Positions 25,783 to 33,982 of a stretch of 64,000 nt of DNA are shown piece by piece; position 1 is the first letter of the stretch; every line of letters starts with the position of its first letter. A model generated the notes under the pieces. The model searched no databases. It saw only the letters and a program-made list of their open reading frames with translations, and was not told the origin of the DNA. The stretch covers positions 31,037 through 95,036 of the forward strand of contig NZ_JACJSZ010000010.1 of assembly GCF_014698445.1 (NCBI RefSeq), given 5' to 3'. Origin of the DNA: Microcystis elabens FACHB-917 (GTDB taxonomy: Bacteria > Cyanobacteriota > Cyanobacteriia > PCC-6307 > Cyanobiaceae). The position numbers were made by a program, and so were the translations under genes.

Positions 25783-27720
25783 TTGATTTCCCCGTTCTCC
25801 TTCCTTCGCTACGTACAGAAGCAGCTGCTGGCGCGCCGGCTGCTCCTGGTGGTGTTCGACGGCCTGTTGATCGTCCTGGCCTATCTCGGGGCCTTCATCC
25901 TGCGGCTGCCGGATGTCACCGCCCTCAAGGACTTCCTGCCCTACACCATCCAGCTGCTGCCCCTGGCCGTCCTCACGGGCCTTCCCGTCCTGGTGGTCTC
26001 GGGCTGGTACCGGGGGCTCACCCGTTACGCCGGCAGTCACTCCCTCTACGGCCTGGTGCCGCGCTCGGGCGCGATGGTGCTGACCCTGCTGCTGATCAGC
26101 ACCCTGATCGGTGGCGTCCAGCCGCCCCGTTCCTTCTGGATCCTCTACTGGCTGCTGTTCACCGGCGGGGCCATCGCCAGCCGCATCGTTCTGAGGGATC
26201 TTCTGATCCATCACCTCGACCAGCGGCAGAACCAAGCCACTGGGGGCTCCCGGGGTGACGCCACACTGATCTACGGCGCCGGATCCTCCGGCATGGGTCT
26301 GATGCAGGCCCTGCGCAACGACCCCCGTTTCCGGATCGTCGGCTTCCTTGATGACGCCGAGGCCCTGCACGGCAGGACCCTCCAGAACATGGCCATCCAC
26401 TCACCATTGCGGCTTCCCAGGCTGATCGAACGCCACGGGGTGCGCAAGGTCCTGCTCGCCATGCCGACCATGTCGCGACGCCGCAAGCGGCTGCTCGTGG
26501 ATCAGCTCACCCACCAGGGCCTGGAGGTGCTTTCGATCCCCTCCCTGGCCCAGATGGCCACGGGCCAGAGGATCGTTTCCGACCTGCAGCCGGTGGCGAT
26601 CGAGGATCTGCTCGGCCGTGAACCCTCCAACCCCGACCCGGGGCTGCTCAAGGCCGGCGTCGAGGGCAAGGTGGTCATGGTGACGCGAGCTGGCGGTTCG
26701 ATCGGCAGCGAGCTGTGCCGTCAGGTCGTCGCTCTGGGGGCCTCCCGGCTGCTGCTGGTCGAGCGCAATGAATTCGCCCTCTACGCCATCGAGCGGGAGC
26801 TGGGCTCGCCGCCGTGCGACGTCGAGCTTCACGCCATCCTCGGCGATGCCTGTGACGCGGATCGCCTCACCCTGGTCTGTCGCCGGCACGGGGTCGACAC
26901 GATCTTCCATGCCGCCGCCTACAAGCATGTGCCGCTGGTGGAAGCCAACCTCTGCGCGGGCATCGCCAACAACATCGGTGCCACCGAGGCCGTGATCGCC
27001 GCCACCCGGGCCACGGGCGTCAGCCGCCTTACCCTGATCTCCACCGACAAGGCCGTTCGCCCCACCAACGTGATGGGGGCCAGCAAGCGCATCTGCGAAC
27101 TGCTGATCCAGGCCGCCGCCGCCGAGATCGGCCCGGGTGGCCCGATCCTCTCGATGGTCCGCTTCGGCAACGTGCTGGGCTCCTCCGGCTCGGTGATCCC
27201 CCTGTTTCACCAGCAGATCTCCAAAGGCGGGCCGGTCACCGTCACCCATCCGGCCATCACGCGCTACTTCATGACCATCCCGGAGGCCGTCCAGCTGGTC
27301 CTGCAGGCCACCGGCATGGCCGTCGGCGGCGACCTGTTCCTGCTGGACATGGGCGAGCCGGTGCGGATCGCCGACCTTGCCCGCCAGATGATCGAGCTCT
27401 CCGGCCTGAGGGTGCGGGACGAGCACAACAGCGACGGCGACATCGCCATCCAATACACCGGCCTTCGGCCGGGCGAAAAGCTCTACGAGGAGCTCCTGAT
27501 CAGCGCCGCCGACCAACCCACCCAGCACCCGCTGATCCGCCGGGCCACCGAACCCCATCGGGACAGCGAGCAGCTGCGGCCCCTGATCCAGCAGCTGCAT
27601 GAGGCGCTGGCCCAGTGGGACGAAACCACCACCAGCCAGCTGCTGCGCCGCCTCGTCCCGGAATACGATCCCAATGAAGCGGCTCCGGCCTCCCCTCTGG
27701 TCGACGCCCTGGCCCGATGA
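25783..27720 (+). CDS. Membrane-bound nucleotide-sugar 4,6-dehydratase (WbpM/CapD/FlaA1 family) with altered glycine motif
   Basis: Encodes 645 residues from a TTG start; no other start precedes the first membrane segment. Four N-terminal transmembrane segments (to about residue 130) are followed by a Rossmann domain (TLIYGAGSSGMGLM) and the catalytic SDR domain. Typical features are LISTDKAVRPTNVMGASKR, with Met in place of the usual Tyr, as in WbpM, and GLRPGEKLYEELL. Such enzymes convert UDP-GlcNAc to a 4-keto-6-deoxy sugar. In the second glycine motif the first Gly is Arg (R302, codon CGA at 26686-26688: TRAGGSIG instead of TGAGGSIG). Its stop is overlapped by the exosortase start. Confidence 0.93.
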   Translation: MISPFSFLRYVQKQLLARRLLLVVFDGLLIVLAYLGAFILRLPDVTALKDFLPYTIQLLPLAVLTGLPVLVVSGWYRGLTRYAGSHSLYGLVPRSGAMVLTLLLISTLIGGVQPPRSFWILYWLLFTGGAIASRIVLRDLLIHHLDQRQNQATGGSRGDATLIYGAGSSGMGLMQALRNDPRFRIVGFLDDAEALHGRTLQNMAIHSPLRLPRLIERHGVRKVLLAMPTMSRRRKRLLVDQLTHQGLEVLSIPSLAQMATGQRIVSDLQPVAIEDLLGREPSNPDPGLLKAGVEGKVVMVTRAGGSIGSELCRQVVALGASRLLLVERNEFALYAIERELGSPPCDVELHAILGDACDADRLTLVCRRHGVDTIFHAAAYKHVPLVEANLCAGIANNIGATEAVIAATRATGVSRLTLISTDKAVRPTNVMGASKRICELLIQAAAAEIGPGGPILSMVRFGNVLGSSGSVIPLFHQQISKGGPVTVTHPAITRYFMTIPEAVQLVLQATGMAVGGDLFLLDMGEPVRIADLARQMIELSGLRVRDEHNSDGDIAIQYTGLRPGEKLYEELLISAADQPTQHPLIRRATEPHRDSEQLRPLIQQLHEALAQWDETTTSQLLRRLVPEYDPNEAAPASPLVDALAR

Positions 27721-28655
27721 GCAACACCATCGAGCGACTCACTGGCACCCTCCTGCAGCGGGTTCCCCCCGCCTGGAAGGCCGCGATCCCGGCCGTTCCT
27801 CCGCCCACCCCCCGCAACCTCTGGCTGGCCCTGGCCGCCGCCGTCGCGATCCAGAACGTCGCCGTCTTCCAGAGCAGCCAGAGCGAGCACATCACCGTCT
27901 TTGCCGTGCTGGTGTGGGGGGGGGCGGTGATCTGCATGGAGGACCAGTTCGAGGACCTCCGGCCCGGTCCGGCAGGCTGGGGACTGGTCATCGGCAGCCT
28001 GCTTCTGCTCTGGGTCCTGGCCCGCTCGGCCCTGATCCTCCACTGGGACGGCCTGCTGTTCGCCCTGGCGCCGATCGGCGGCCTCGCCCTGGGTCTGATG
28101 GCGGAGAAACCGGCCCGCCTGGGGCGTTTCCGCGATCCCCTGCTCTGTCTGATGCTGCTGCCTGGCTTCGCCCTGCTGATGCGCACCCTGCCGGAAGCCC
28201 CCATCAGCCTGCTGACGGCGCGCCTGTCCGGCCTCTGGCTGAGCGTGCTCGGACTCGACGTGACCGTGAACGGTCGCAGTGTCCTGCTGCCCGGTGGCGG
28301 GGTGCGAGTGCTGGGGCCCTGCAACGGGGTGGACCTGATGGCCCAGATCCTCTGCGTGGGCGTCATCTTCCTGCTGGCCTTTCCGATCCGCTCCCGGATC
28401 AGCCGCGCCGTGGTGCTGCTGGTGGCACCGGTGATCGGGCTGATCTGCAACACCTTCCGCATTGCGCTGCTGGCCGTGTTCGCGGGCAACGGCCACTCCA
28501 AGGGGAGCTGGCTGTTCGATTTCTTCCACGAGAGCACCGGCTCCCTGGTCTTTTCCGGGGTGGCGGTGCTGGTCTTCGGCATGGTCTACATGCGGTTGCT
28601 GGAGCGGGAGCTTCCCCCCCTGCCCTCCCCGCCGCAACCGGGGGAGGGCGCGTGA
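27717..28655 (+). CDS. crtA: Cyanoexosortase A
   Basis: Encodes 312 residues with about eight hydrophobic segments. The exosortase/archaeosortase catalytic triad is readable: C202 in GPCNGVDLM, R248 in CNTFRIALLA and H271 in FFHESTGSL. Exosortases are integral-membrane transpeptidase-like enzymes that recognise a C-terminal PEP-CTERM-type signal (short motif, membrane helix, basic tail) on exported proteins and process it, usually together with exopolysaccharide production. Cyanoexosortase A is the cyanobacterial subclass. It is ATGA-coupled to the dehydratase and followed by its expected partner gene. No PEP-CTERM substrate was recognised in this window. Confidence 0.9.
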   Translation: MSNTIERLTGTLLQRVPPAWKAAIPAVPPPTPRNLWLALAAAVAIQNVAVFQSSQSEHITVFAVLVWGGAVICMEDQFEDLRPGPAGWGLVIGSLLLLWVLARSALILHWDGLLFALAPIGGLALGLMAEKPARLGRFRDPLLCLMLLPGFALLMRTLPEAPISLLTARLSGLWLSVLGLDVTVNGRSVLLPGGGVRVLGPCNGVDLMAQILCVGVIFLLAFPIRSRISRAVVLLVAPVIGLICNTFRIALLAVFAGNGHSKGSWLFDFFHESTGSLVFSGVAVLVFGMVYMRLLERELPPLPSPPQPGEGA

Positions 28656-29321
28656 TCACCCCTCCCCTGCTGGTGCGGTGGTACGGCACGCTGGCCACCA
28701 TCGCCGCCCTGCTGGCGGCCCAGGCCATCGTGATGCCGCGCTGGCCCGGCGGCTCCCCGCGCCCTGCCGGCCGACCAGCTGGAGGAGGCTCTCCGGGCCC
28801 GGCTGCTGCCGGCGACGACGGCCGGTCCAGGCCCCACCTCCCCCTGGCCGGCGAAGCGCAGCTACGAACTGGCCACGTCGGCACCGGTGGTCCTGCCCCT
28901 GCGGGAGGGTTTCGAGCTGACCCTGATGGCCGGCGAGGTGCGGCAGCGGTTCAACTTCCAGGCCGGTGCCATCGGCCGGGACCATGCCAGCCTGAAGCTG
29001 CGCCAGCGACGCATCCTGGGCACGCCCGTACCGACGGCGCAGGGCCTGGCCCAGGATCGCCCCACTCTCCAGACCTGCCTGGTGGCCGTCCCCGGCCTGG
29101 AGCGGTCCTTCGGGGTCACCCGTGAACAGCTCACCACCCTGGCCGATCATCGGGCGGCCGGCCGCCAGGCCGCCATCGAGCGTGTGATCGGGCTCCAGCC
29201 CAGCCGCACCTATGCCTGCACCCTGATCAGCCTGCGCGGGCCCAAGGGGGAGCCCCCCTCCGACCGCCTCTGGAAGCAGGTGCTGGCCGAGGTGGAGCCG
29301 GTGCTGCGAACCCGGACGTGA
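28652..29321 (+). pseudogene. Cyanoexosortase A system-associated protein, frameshifted
   Basis: A GTG at 28652 overlaps the exosortase stop (GTGA) and opens an N-terminal membrane segment (WYGTLATIAALLAAQAIVMP). Between about 28741 and 28785 the protein-like frame changes: the original frame becomes Pro/Gly nonsense, while the frame ending at 29321 continues as ALPADQLEEALRARLL and LPLREGFELTLMAGEVRQ. The span equals 222 codons plus stop and one extra base, so a single-base insertion (for example in CCCC at 28755-28758) explains it. The neighbourhood and size fit the small protein that accompanies cyanoexosortase A. Either a real pseudogene or a sequencing error. Confidence 0.75.
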
Positions 29322-29358
29322 CCACAGCGGACAGCAGCCACCCCCGGGGGGAACGCTG

Positions 29359-29949
29359 ATGGTGGGCCCCCTGCGGCGATTGCTCCTGGGTCTGCGGCGG
29401 ACCGACCGGCCCCTGCCGCCGCTGCTGGACCGCGCCCTGCCCTGCAACTGGGTACTCACCGGCCAGCTGGCCATCGGCCCCATGCCGCGCTGCGACAGGC
29501 ACTGGCAGCAGCTGGAGGAGGCCGGGATCCGCAGCCGCTTCAGCTGCTGCTACCCGGAAGAGGAGAGCGCCCTGATCGTTCCCCCTGGCTGGAGGAGCGA
29601 GCGCGTTTCCCTGCCCGACCACAGGCAGCAGGAACCGCTGCTTCCGGAAAGACTCGCCCTGGCCCTGGCGAGGGCGGAAGCCCTTGTGGGCGCGGCCGCT
29701 CCCGTCTATCTGCACTGCATGGCGGGCTATCAGCGCTCCCCGCTGCTGGCCGTTGGCCTCACGGCCCGGCTGCGCGGCATCGACCCGCTGGCGGCCCTGG
29801 CCTGGGTGCGCCGCTGTCACCCGATGGCCATGCCGATCTACGACCACCTGGTGATGCTCGAGACGCTGCTTGCAGTCCGGCCGGCTCCCGCTGAGGAACG
29901 GCACACGGGCTCGGTCGGGCCCCGCCTGGGCGAAGGCAGGGGGCCCTGA
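29359..29949 (+). CDS. Dual-specificity-type protein phosphatase
   Basis: Encodes 196 residues. The Cys-based phosphatase signature HCMAGYQRS lies at 119-127, giving nucleophile C120 and phosphate-binding R126, and D87 in SLPDH could be the general acid. These residues mark the dual-specificity/tyrosine phosphatase superfamily, soluble in the cytoplasm. It stands beside, and converges on, the Wzc-like tyrosine autokinase, so it probably dephosphorylates that kinase, doing the job that Wzb (low-molecular-weight phosphatase) does elsewhere. That pairing is inferred from position. The C-terminal 30 residues are low-complexity. Confidence 0.85.
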   Translation: MVGPLRRLLLGLRRTDRPLPPLLDRALPCNWVLTGQLAIGPMPRCDRHWQQLEEAGIRSRFSCCYPEEESALIVPPGWRSERVSLPDHRQQEPLLPERLALALARAEALVGAAAPVYLHCMAGYQRSPLLAVGLTARLRGIDPLAALAWVRRCHPMAMPIYDHLVMLETLLAVRPAPAEERHTGSVGPRLGEGRGP

Positions 29950-29958
29950 ACCGGGACC

Positions 29959-32535
29959 TCAGCCCTTGTTGCCGAAACGCCTGCGCAGCCAGCCCATCGG
30001 GCCACCGCCACCATCCCCGGAAGGGCTTGGAGGGCTGGAGCGAACGCTCTCGGCGGGAGGCAGGGACATGGAGGAGCCGGCACTGGGGCCGCGTCCGCCA
30101 TTGGTGGCAATGGGCGGGGAGGCCTGATCCTCGTTCTCGCGGAAGTAGGACTTGACGTCGGACTCGGCCTCGTTGTTGAGGGCGGTGATGTAGGAATTCG
30201 TCGCGGCGCCCTTCATGTAGCTGTCGCGATAACGCTGCACATAGGTGCCGAATCCACCCGTTGAAGACTCGCTGGCATTCTTGGCATAACCCGACGCCGA
30301 GGCATAGGCGTAGTGGTAATAATAGCCATATTCGTAGCCGTAATCGTTGAGGCGACTCGGGAAATTGACCTGGTTGCAGATGATGCCCAGCACATCCACT
30401 CCGGAGGCCCGGATGCGACGGCTGGCCTGAGGTGCGAGCTCGCGACTGACTTTCCCAAGGCCCACGAGGAAGAGAATGCCATCGAGCTTTTCACCGATCA
30501 GGATCGGATCGGCCAGCATCAGACAGGGCGGAGCATCGACGATGATGATGTCGTAGCCGGGAAGGGCCCGGATCTCGTCCATGATCTCTTTGCAGCGACT
30601 CGAGTTGAGCAGTTTCGCCGGATCCGGCGGCTTCGGACCGGCGGGCAGCACATCCATGTTCTCGGCGATGGACTGGATGAAGTCCGTGGGTTTCCGGGTT
30701 GAATCCGACAGCAGGGTGGAGAGGCCATCGCCCTGCTCCACACCCAGATAGCGGGCCTGCATCGGCAGACGCATGTCGGAGTCGACGACAAGCACCCGGA
30801 GGCCAAGGTCGGCCAGGGTGCGGGAGAACACCGCGACGGCCGTGGACTTGCCCTCCCCCTGGGTGGAGGAGCTGATCCCCACCATGCGGATGTTGCTGTC
30901 GGCACGGAGCAGGCGGAAGGTGGTGAACAGGCTGCGCAGCGACTCCTTGATGGCGAAGCGCTCGCTGGAGGACATCTTGGAGATGCTGGTGGCGATGTCG
31001 ACACCGGGCTCCAAGGGCAGGTAGGGGATCAGGCCGAGAACGGGCAGTTGCAGTTCCTTTTCCACCTCCATCGGGGTGTGGAAGACGTTGTCGGTGCGCT
31101 CCCGGAGGATGGCGGCGCCGAGACCGGCCAGCAGGCCGATCATGATGGCCCTCAGCAGGTTGCGCTGGATGTTGGGTTCCACCGGACTTGTTCTGAAATC
31201 CGGTGGAGCAATGACTTCCCAGGGGGAGATGGAACGGGCCATCTCCAGCCGGTAGCGCTCCCTGGCCTGGATGTAGGAGGAGTACTGCTCCCTGGCGATC
31301 GATAGACGCTGGTTGATGTTCTCGAACTCCGCCAGCTTCTGGGGGTTGTTGCGGAAGTTCTCGCTCAGCAGAAGGATCTGGCGGTTGATCTCATCCTGCT
31401 GGGCCACATTGGCGAGCAGACGGGCCTTGACGGCGTCGGCGGCCTGCCGCTGCACCACGGGCAGGAGCTGGTTGCGTCGGGCCAGCAGGGACTGAACGAT
31501 CGGAGAATTATCTTTGAAGGTGCCCTTGGCGGTGGCCAGCTCCTGCTCGAACTGGTTGAGCAGTTCCAAGGGCGTGGGGGTGCTGGTGGCGGCCTCGACG
31601 CCGCTGGAACCGGCGCGACCCGGGACGAGCACGCCGTTGCGACCCAGCTGTTCCAGAGCGGTGGGCGCCCCGCTCGGCGTGAACTGGAGCTTACCCGTCT
31701 GGATGGATTTGAGCTGGCTGTCGAGTTGAACCTGGTCGTTCTGGAGGGCCCGCAGTTGGCTGACCAGACCCTCGCGCGCCCCGAGGATCTGGCTGGCGGC
31801 GGTGGCCGGATCGACGAAATTGTTGCGTTCGCGGAACTTCAGCATCTCCTGGGAGAGCCTGCGAACCCTTGCCTCGATCGTAGGGGCCTGTTCATCGAGG
31901 AAGCGGACGCCTGAGTTGACGGCCGCCTGGCGCTGGGTGAGGGAGAAGGCGGTGTAGTCCTTGGCGAGCTGGCGCAGGATGGCCTTGCCCCTGGCAGGAT
32001 CAGGCCACCGCAGGGACACATTCAAGACGTTGTCGACCCGGGCCGACTCCTGGTTGATGGAGAGGTTGCTCTCCAGGGCCCGCAGGGGCACAGCCTGCCG
32101 CTGGGCGACCGGTCCGAGCAGCAGGGGGCTGCGCATCAGCACGATGAGGCTTGGGACGTCGGTCTTGATCTCGCTGCCGGCAATGCGCTCGACGCTGCCT
32201 CCACCGCCGGGGACGGGATTGTCGAAGGGGTTGCTGATCTGCAACTGGAACCCCCCCTCGTAGACGGGGGAGAAGATGCGCTGACGCAGGGTGTTGATCG
32301 CCAGCGTCCCGGTCACCACGGCAAAGGTGATCAGGAAAACGGACTGCCGCCGTTTAACCGTCCGCACAAGCCCGCCCAGCCCGCCACCGCCGGGCTTTGA
32401 GTCGCCCATCGTAGTGAGGGGGCTCTGGGGCGACGGATCGAACCCGGCAGGGCCGGCCATGGCCATGGGGGGAAGGGGCAGCGGGCGGGAGGTTCCACCC
32501 GGGAAGGTCTCAGGAGGAAAACCCGTTGTTGTCAC
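29959..32535 (-). CDS. Wzc-like polysaccharide co-polymerase with tyrosine autokinase domain
   Basis: Encodes 858 residues. A Pro/Gly-rich N-terminus precedes the first membrane segment (about 66-86); a large periplasmic coiled-coil-rich Wzz domain follows, then a second membrane segment near 470. The cytoplasmic BY-kinase domain has Walker A GISSSTQGEGKST (K563), the A' motif VVDSDMRLP near 585 and Walker B IIIVDAPP near 665. A cluster of nine Tyr lies at about 728-747, the autophosphorylation site. Unlike E. coli Wzc, about 110 further residues, Ser/Gly-rich, follow the cluster. It sets chain length and drives export with the Wza-like protein encoded divergently. Confidence 0.93.
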   Translation of the reverse strand: MTTTGFPPETFPGGTSRPLPLPPMAMAGPAGFDPSPQSPLTTMGDSKPGGGGLGGLVRTVKRRQSVFLITFAVVTGTLAINTLRQRIFSPVYEGGFQLQISNPFDNPVPGGGGSVERIAGSEIKTDVPSLIVLMRSPLLLGPVAQRQAVPLRALESNLSINQESARVDNVLNVSLRWPDPARGKAILRQLAKDYTAFSLTQRQAAVNSGVRFLDEQAPTIEARVRRLSQEMLKFRERNNFVDPATAASQILGAREGLVSQLRALQNDQVQLDSQLKSIQTGKLQFTPSGAPTALEQLGRNGVLVPGRAGSSGVEAATSTPTPLELLNQFEQELATAKGTFKDNSPIVQSLLARRNQLLPVVQRQAADAVKARLLANVAQQDEINRQILLLSENFRNNPQKLAEFENINQRLSIAREQYSSYIQARERYRLEMARSISPWEVIAPPDFRTSPVEPNIQRNLLRAIMIGLLAGLGAAILRERTDNVFHTPMEVEKELQLPVLGLIPYLPLEPGVDIATSISKMSSSERFAIKESLRSLFTTFRLLRADSNIRMVGISSSTQGEGKSTAVAVFSRTLADLGLRVLVVDSDMRLPMQARYLGVEQGDGLSTLLSDSTRKPTDFIQSIAENMDVLPAGPKPPDPAKLLNSSRCKEIMDEIRALPGYDIIIVDAPPCLMLADPILIGEKLDGILFLVGLGKVSRELAPQASRRIRASGVDVLGIICNQVNFPSRLNDYGYEYGYYYHYAYASASGYAKNASESSTGGFGTYVQRYRDSYMKGAATNSYITALNNEAESDVKSYFRENEDQASPPIATNGGRGPSAGSSMSLPPAESVRSSPPSPSGDGGGGPMGWLRRRFGNKG

Positions 32536-32636
32536 GCTGTGAACCGCTGAGAACGTTCATCCGATGATAATGGCAATTGGCAAAGATGACCCCTTGACCC
32601 TGCCGACTACAGTGGCCATCCGATTGATGTGCTTCG
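32536..32636. promoter_or_regulatory. Divergent promoter region between Wzc-like and Wza-like genes
   Basis: About 100 bases separate the two divergent starts, so both promoters should lie here or in the starts themselves. On the plus strand GATAAT (32566-32571) and TACAGT (32608-32613) are possible -10 boxes; TTGACC at 32594-32599 is too close to TACAGT to serve as its -35. Co-regulation of both export genes from one small region is likely. Confidence 0.4.
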
Positions 32637-33890
32637 GTGGCTCTTCCTACCAGAACATCCGTACGCCAGTCCCAACCCGAACGCCGGTCGCCGCTCCCGT
32701 CTGAGCAGCGGGGATTCGCCGCCTCCGATGGCAACCGCAGGAGAGGCCTGGGCCGGTCGATCCGGCGCCGCTGTTCCGCCGTGGGGGTCCTGGGTCTGGC
32801 CGGAATGATGGTCGCCCCGACGGGGCTCAAGGCCTCGGTGCCCCAGGGCGTCGTCCCCCATTCGCCCTGGCGGGGAGCCGCCGCCCTGAGCGCGGCTCCC
32901 GCCCCCGGGCCGGCCTCTTCGGCCCCCCTCCCCCTCACGGTCACAGAGGTCTACAACGACCTTTACGTCCTCGGCCCCGGGGACGGCCTCCAGCTCACTT
33001 TCACCGACCCCTCAGCCGCCTCCATCGGCGGTGCGGTCGTCATCCTTCCCGACGGCACCTCCACACTGTCGCTGCTGGGATCGGTCCAGCTCACCGGTCT
33101 GACCATCGGGCAGGCCACCCGCTGGCTCACTTCCCTGTACGCCAAGCAGCTGGTGAGGCCCGAGCTGATCCTCAGCCTCACCTCGCCCCGCCCCGTCAAG
33201 GTGACCGTTCTTGGCGAGGTGGGGCGTCCCGGCCTTTATCCCCTGGCCTCCTTTTCCACCCCGGTCTCCGCCATCCAGACAGCCGGTGGCGTCACGCTGA
33301 ACGCCGACATACGCAAGGTGCTGCTCCGGCGTCTGGCCGGCCCCGACGGCAGCCAGAAACAGACCGTGCTGGACCTGGCCCAGGTGTTCCAGGTGGGCAA
33401 CCAGCGGCAGAACCCGATTCTTTTTGACGGCGACACGATCGTGGTGGCCCGCACCGAGGATCTGATTCCTGAGGAGATCCTTCAGATCGGCGCCACCAAC
33501 CTGGCCCCGGCCAGCATCACCGTCTCGGTGATCGGCGAGGTCCGCGCACCCGGCACGCTCAGCCTCCCGGCCAACACGCCCCTGGCCGAAGCCATCTTCC
33601 GGGCCGGAGGGGCAGAGAACTGGCGGGCCAACAAGAACGACATCGAACTCGTCCGCCTCAACCGCAACGGCACCACCACCAGGGAGGTATTCAGCTACCG
33701 GGATGGGATCGGCGTCTCCAAGGGGCTGAATCCCCCCCTCCGTGACAGGGACACGATCATCGTCAATCGCACCTTCTACGCCGAGGCCCTCGACGTCATC
33801 AACCAGGTCATCGTTCCCCTCAGTCAGGCCGCCAGCTCTTATTATTTCTTCCGAGATACATTCAACGGCAACAGAAACAACTTCCGCTGA
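32637..33890 (+). CDS. Wza-like outer-membrane polysaccharide export protein
   Basis: Encodes 417 residues from GTG 32637; the long basic N-terminus (about 45 residues) precedes the hydrophobic core VGVLGLAGMMVA, and cleavage is expected near residue 66. A GTG at about 32780 would remove the basic region and is less likely. The poly-export domain opens with YVLGPGDGLQLTFTDP, followed by two SLBB-like repeats, VTVLGEVGRPGLYPL and VSVIGEVRAPGTLSL. Proteins of this family form the periplasm-spanning exit channel for capsule or exopolysaccharide. No lipobox Cys is evident, unlike E. coli Wza. It is divergent from the Wzc-like gene, as partner. Confidence 0.9.
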   Translation: MALPTRTSVRQSQPERRSPLPSEQRGFAASDGNRRRGLGRSIRRRCSAVGVLGLAGMMVAPTGLKASVPQGVVPHSPWRGAAALSAAPAPGPASSAPLPLTVTEVYNDLYVLGPGDGLQLTFTDPSAASIGGAVVILPDGTSTLSLLGSVQLTGLTIGQATRWLTSLYAKQLVRPELILSLTSPRPVKVTVLGEVGRPGLYPLASFSTPVSAIQTAGGVTLNADIRKVLLRRLAGPDGSQKQTVLDLAQVFQVGNQRQNPILFDGDTIVVARTEDLIPEEILQIGATNLAPASITVSVIGEVRAPGTLSLPANTPLAEAIFRAGGAENWRANKNDIELVRLNRNGTTTREVFSYRDGIGVSKGLNPPLRDRDTIIVNRTFYAEALDVINQVIVPLSQAASSYYFFRDTFNGNRNNFR

Positions 33891-33982
33891 CGACACCTCG
33901 GCTGGCATTCCGCTGACACCCGGCTGGCACGCTCCAGACGCACTACTGACGCACTCCTGACAACCGCTTCTTCAGCCCTCCC

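Noticed and set aside
25559..25786. Plus-strand frame of 75 codons before the dehydratase
   Set aside because: It has a TTG start, no recognisable domain and lies in the leader region; composition does not resemble neighbouring genes.
29341..29352. CCCCCGGGGGG palindrome before the phosphatase as a terminator
   Set aside because: The loop is too small and no T-run follows. It looks like chance in GC-rich DNA.
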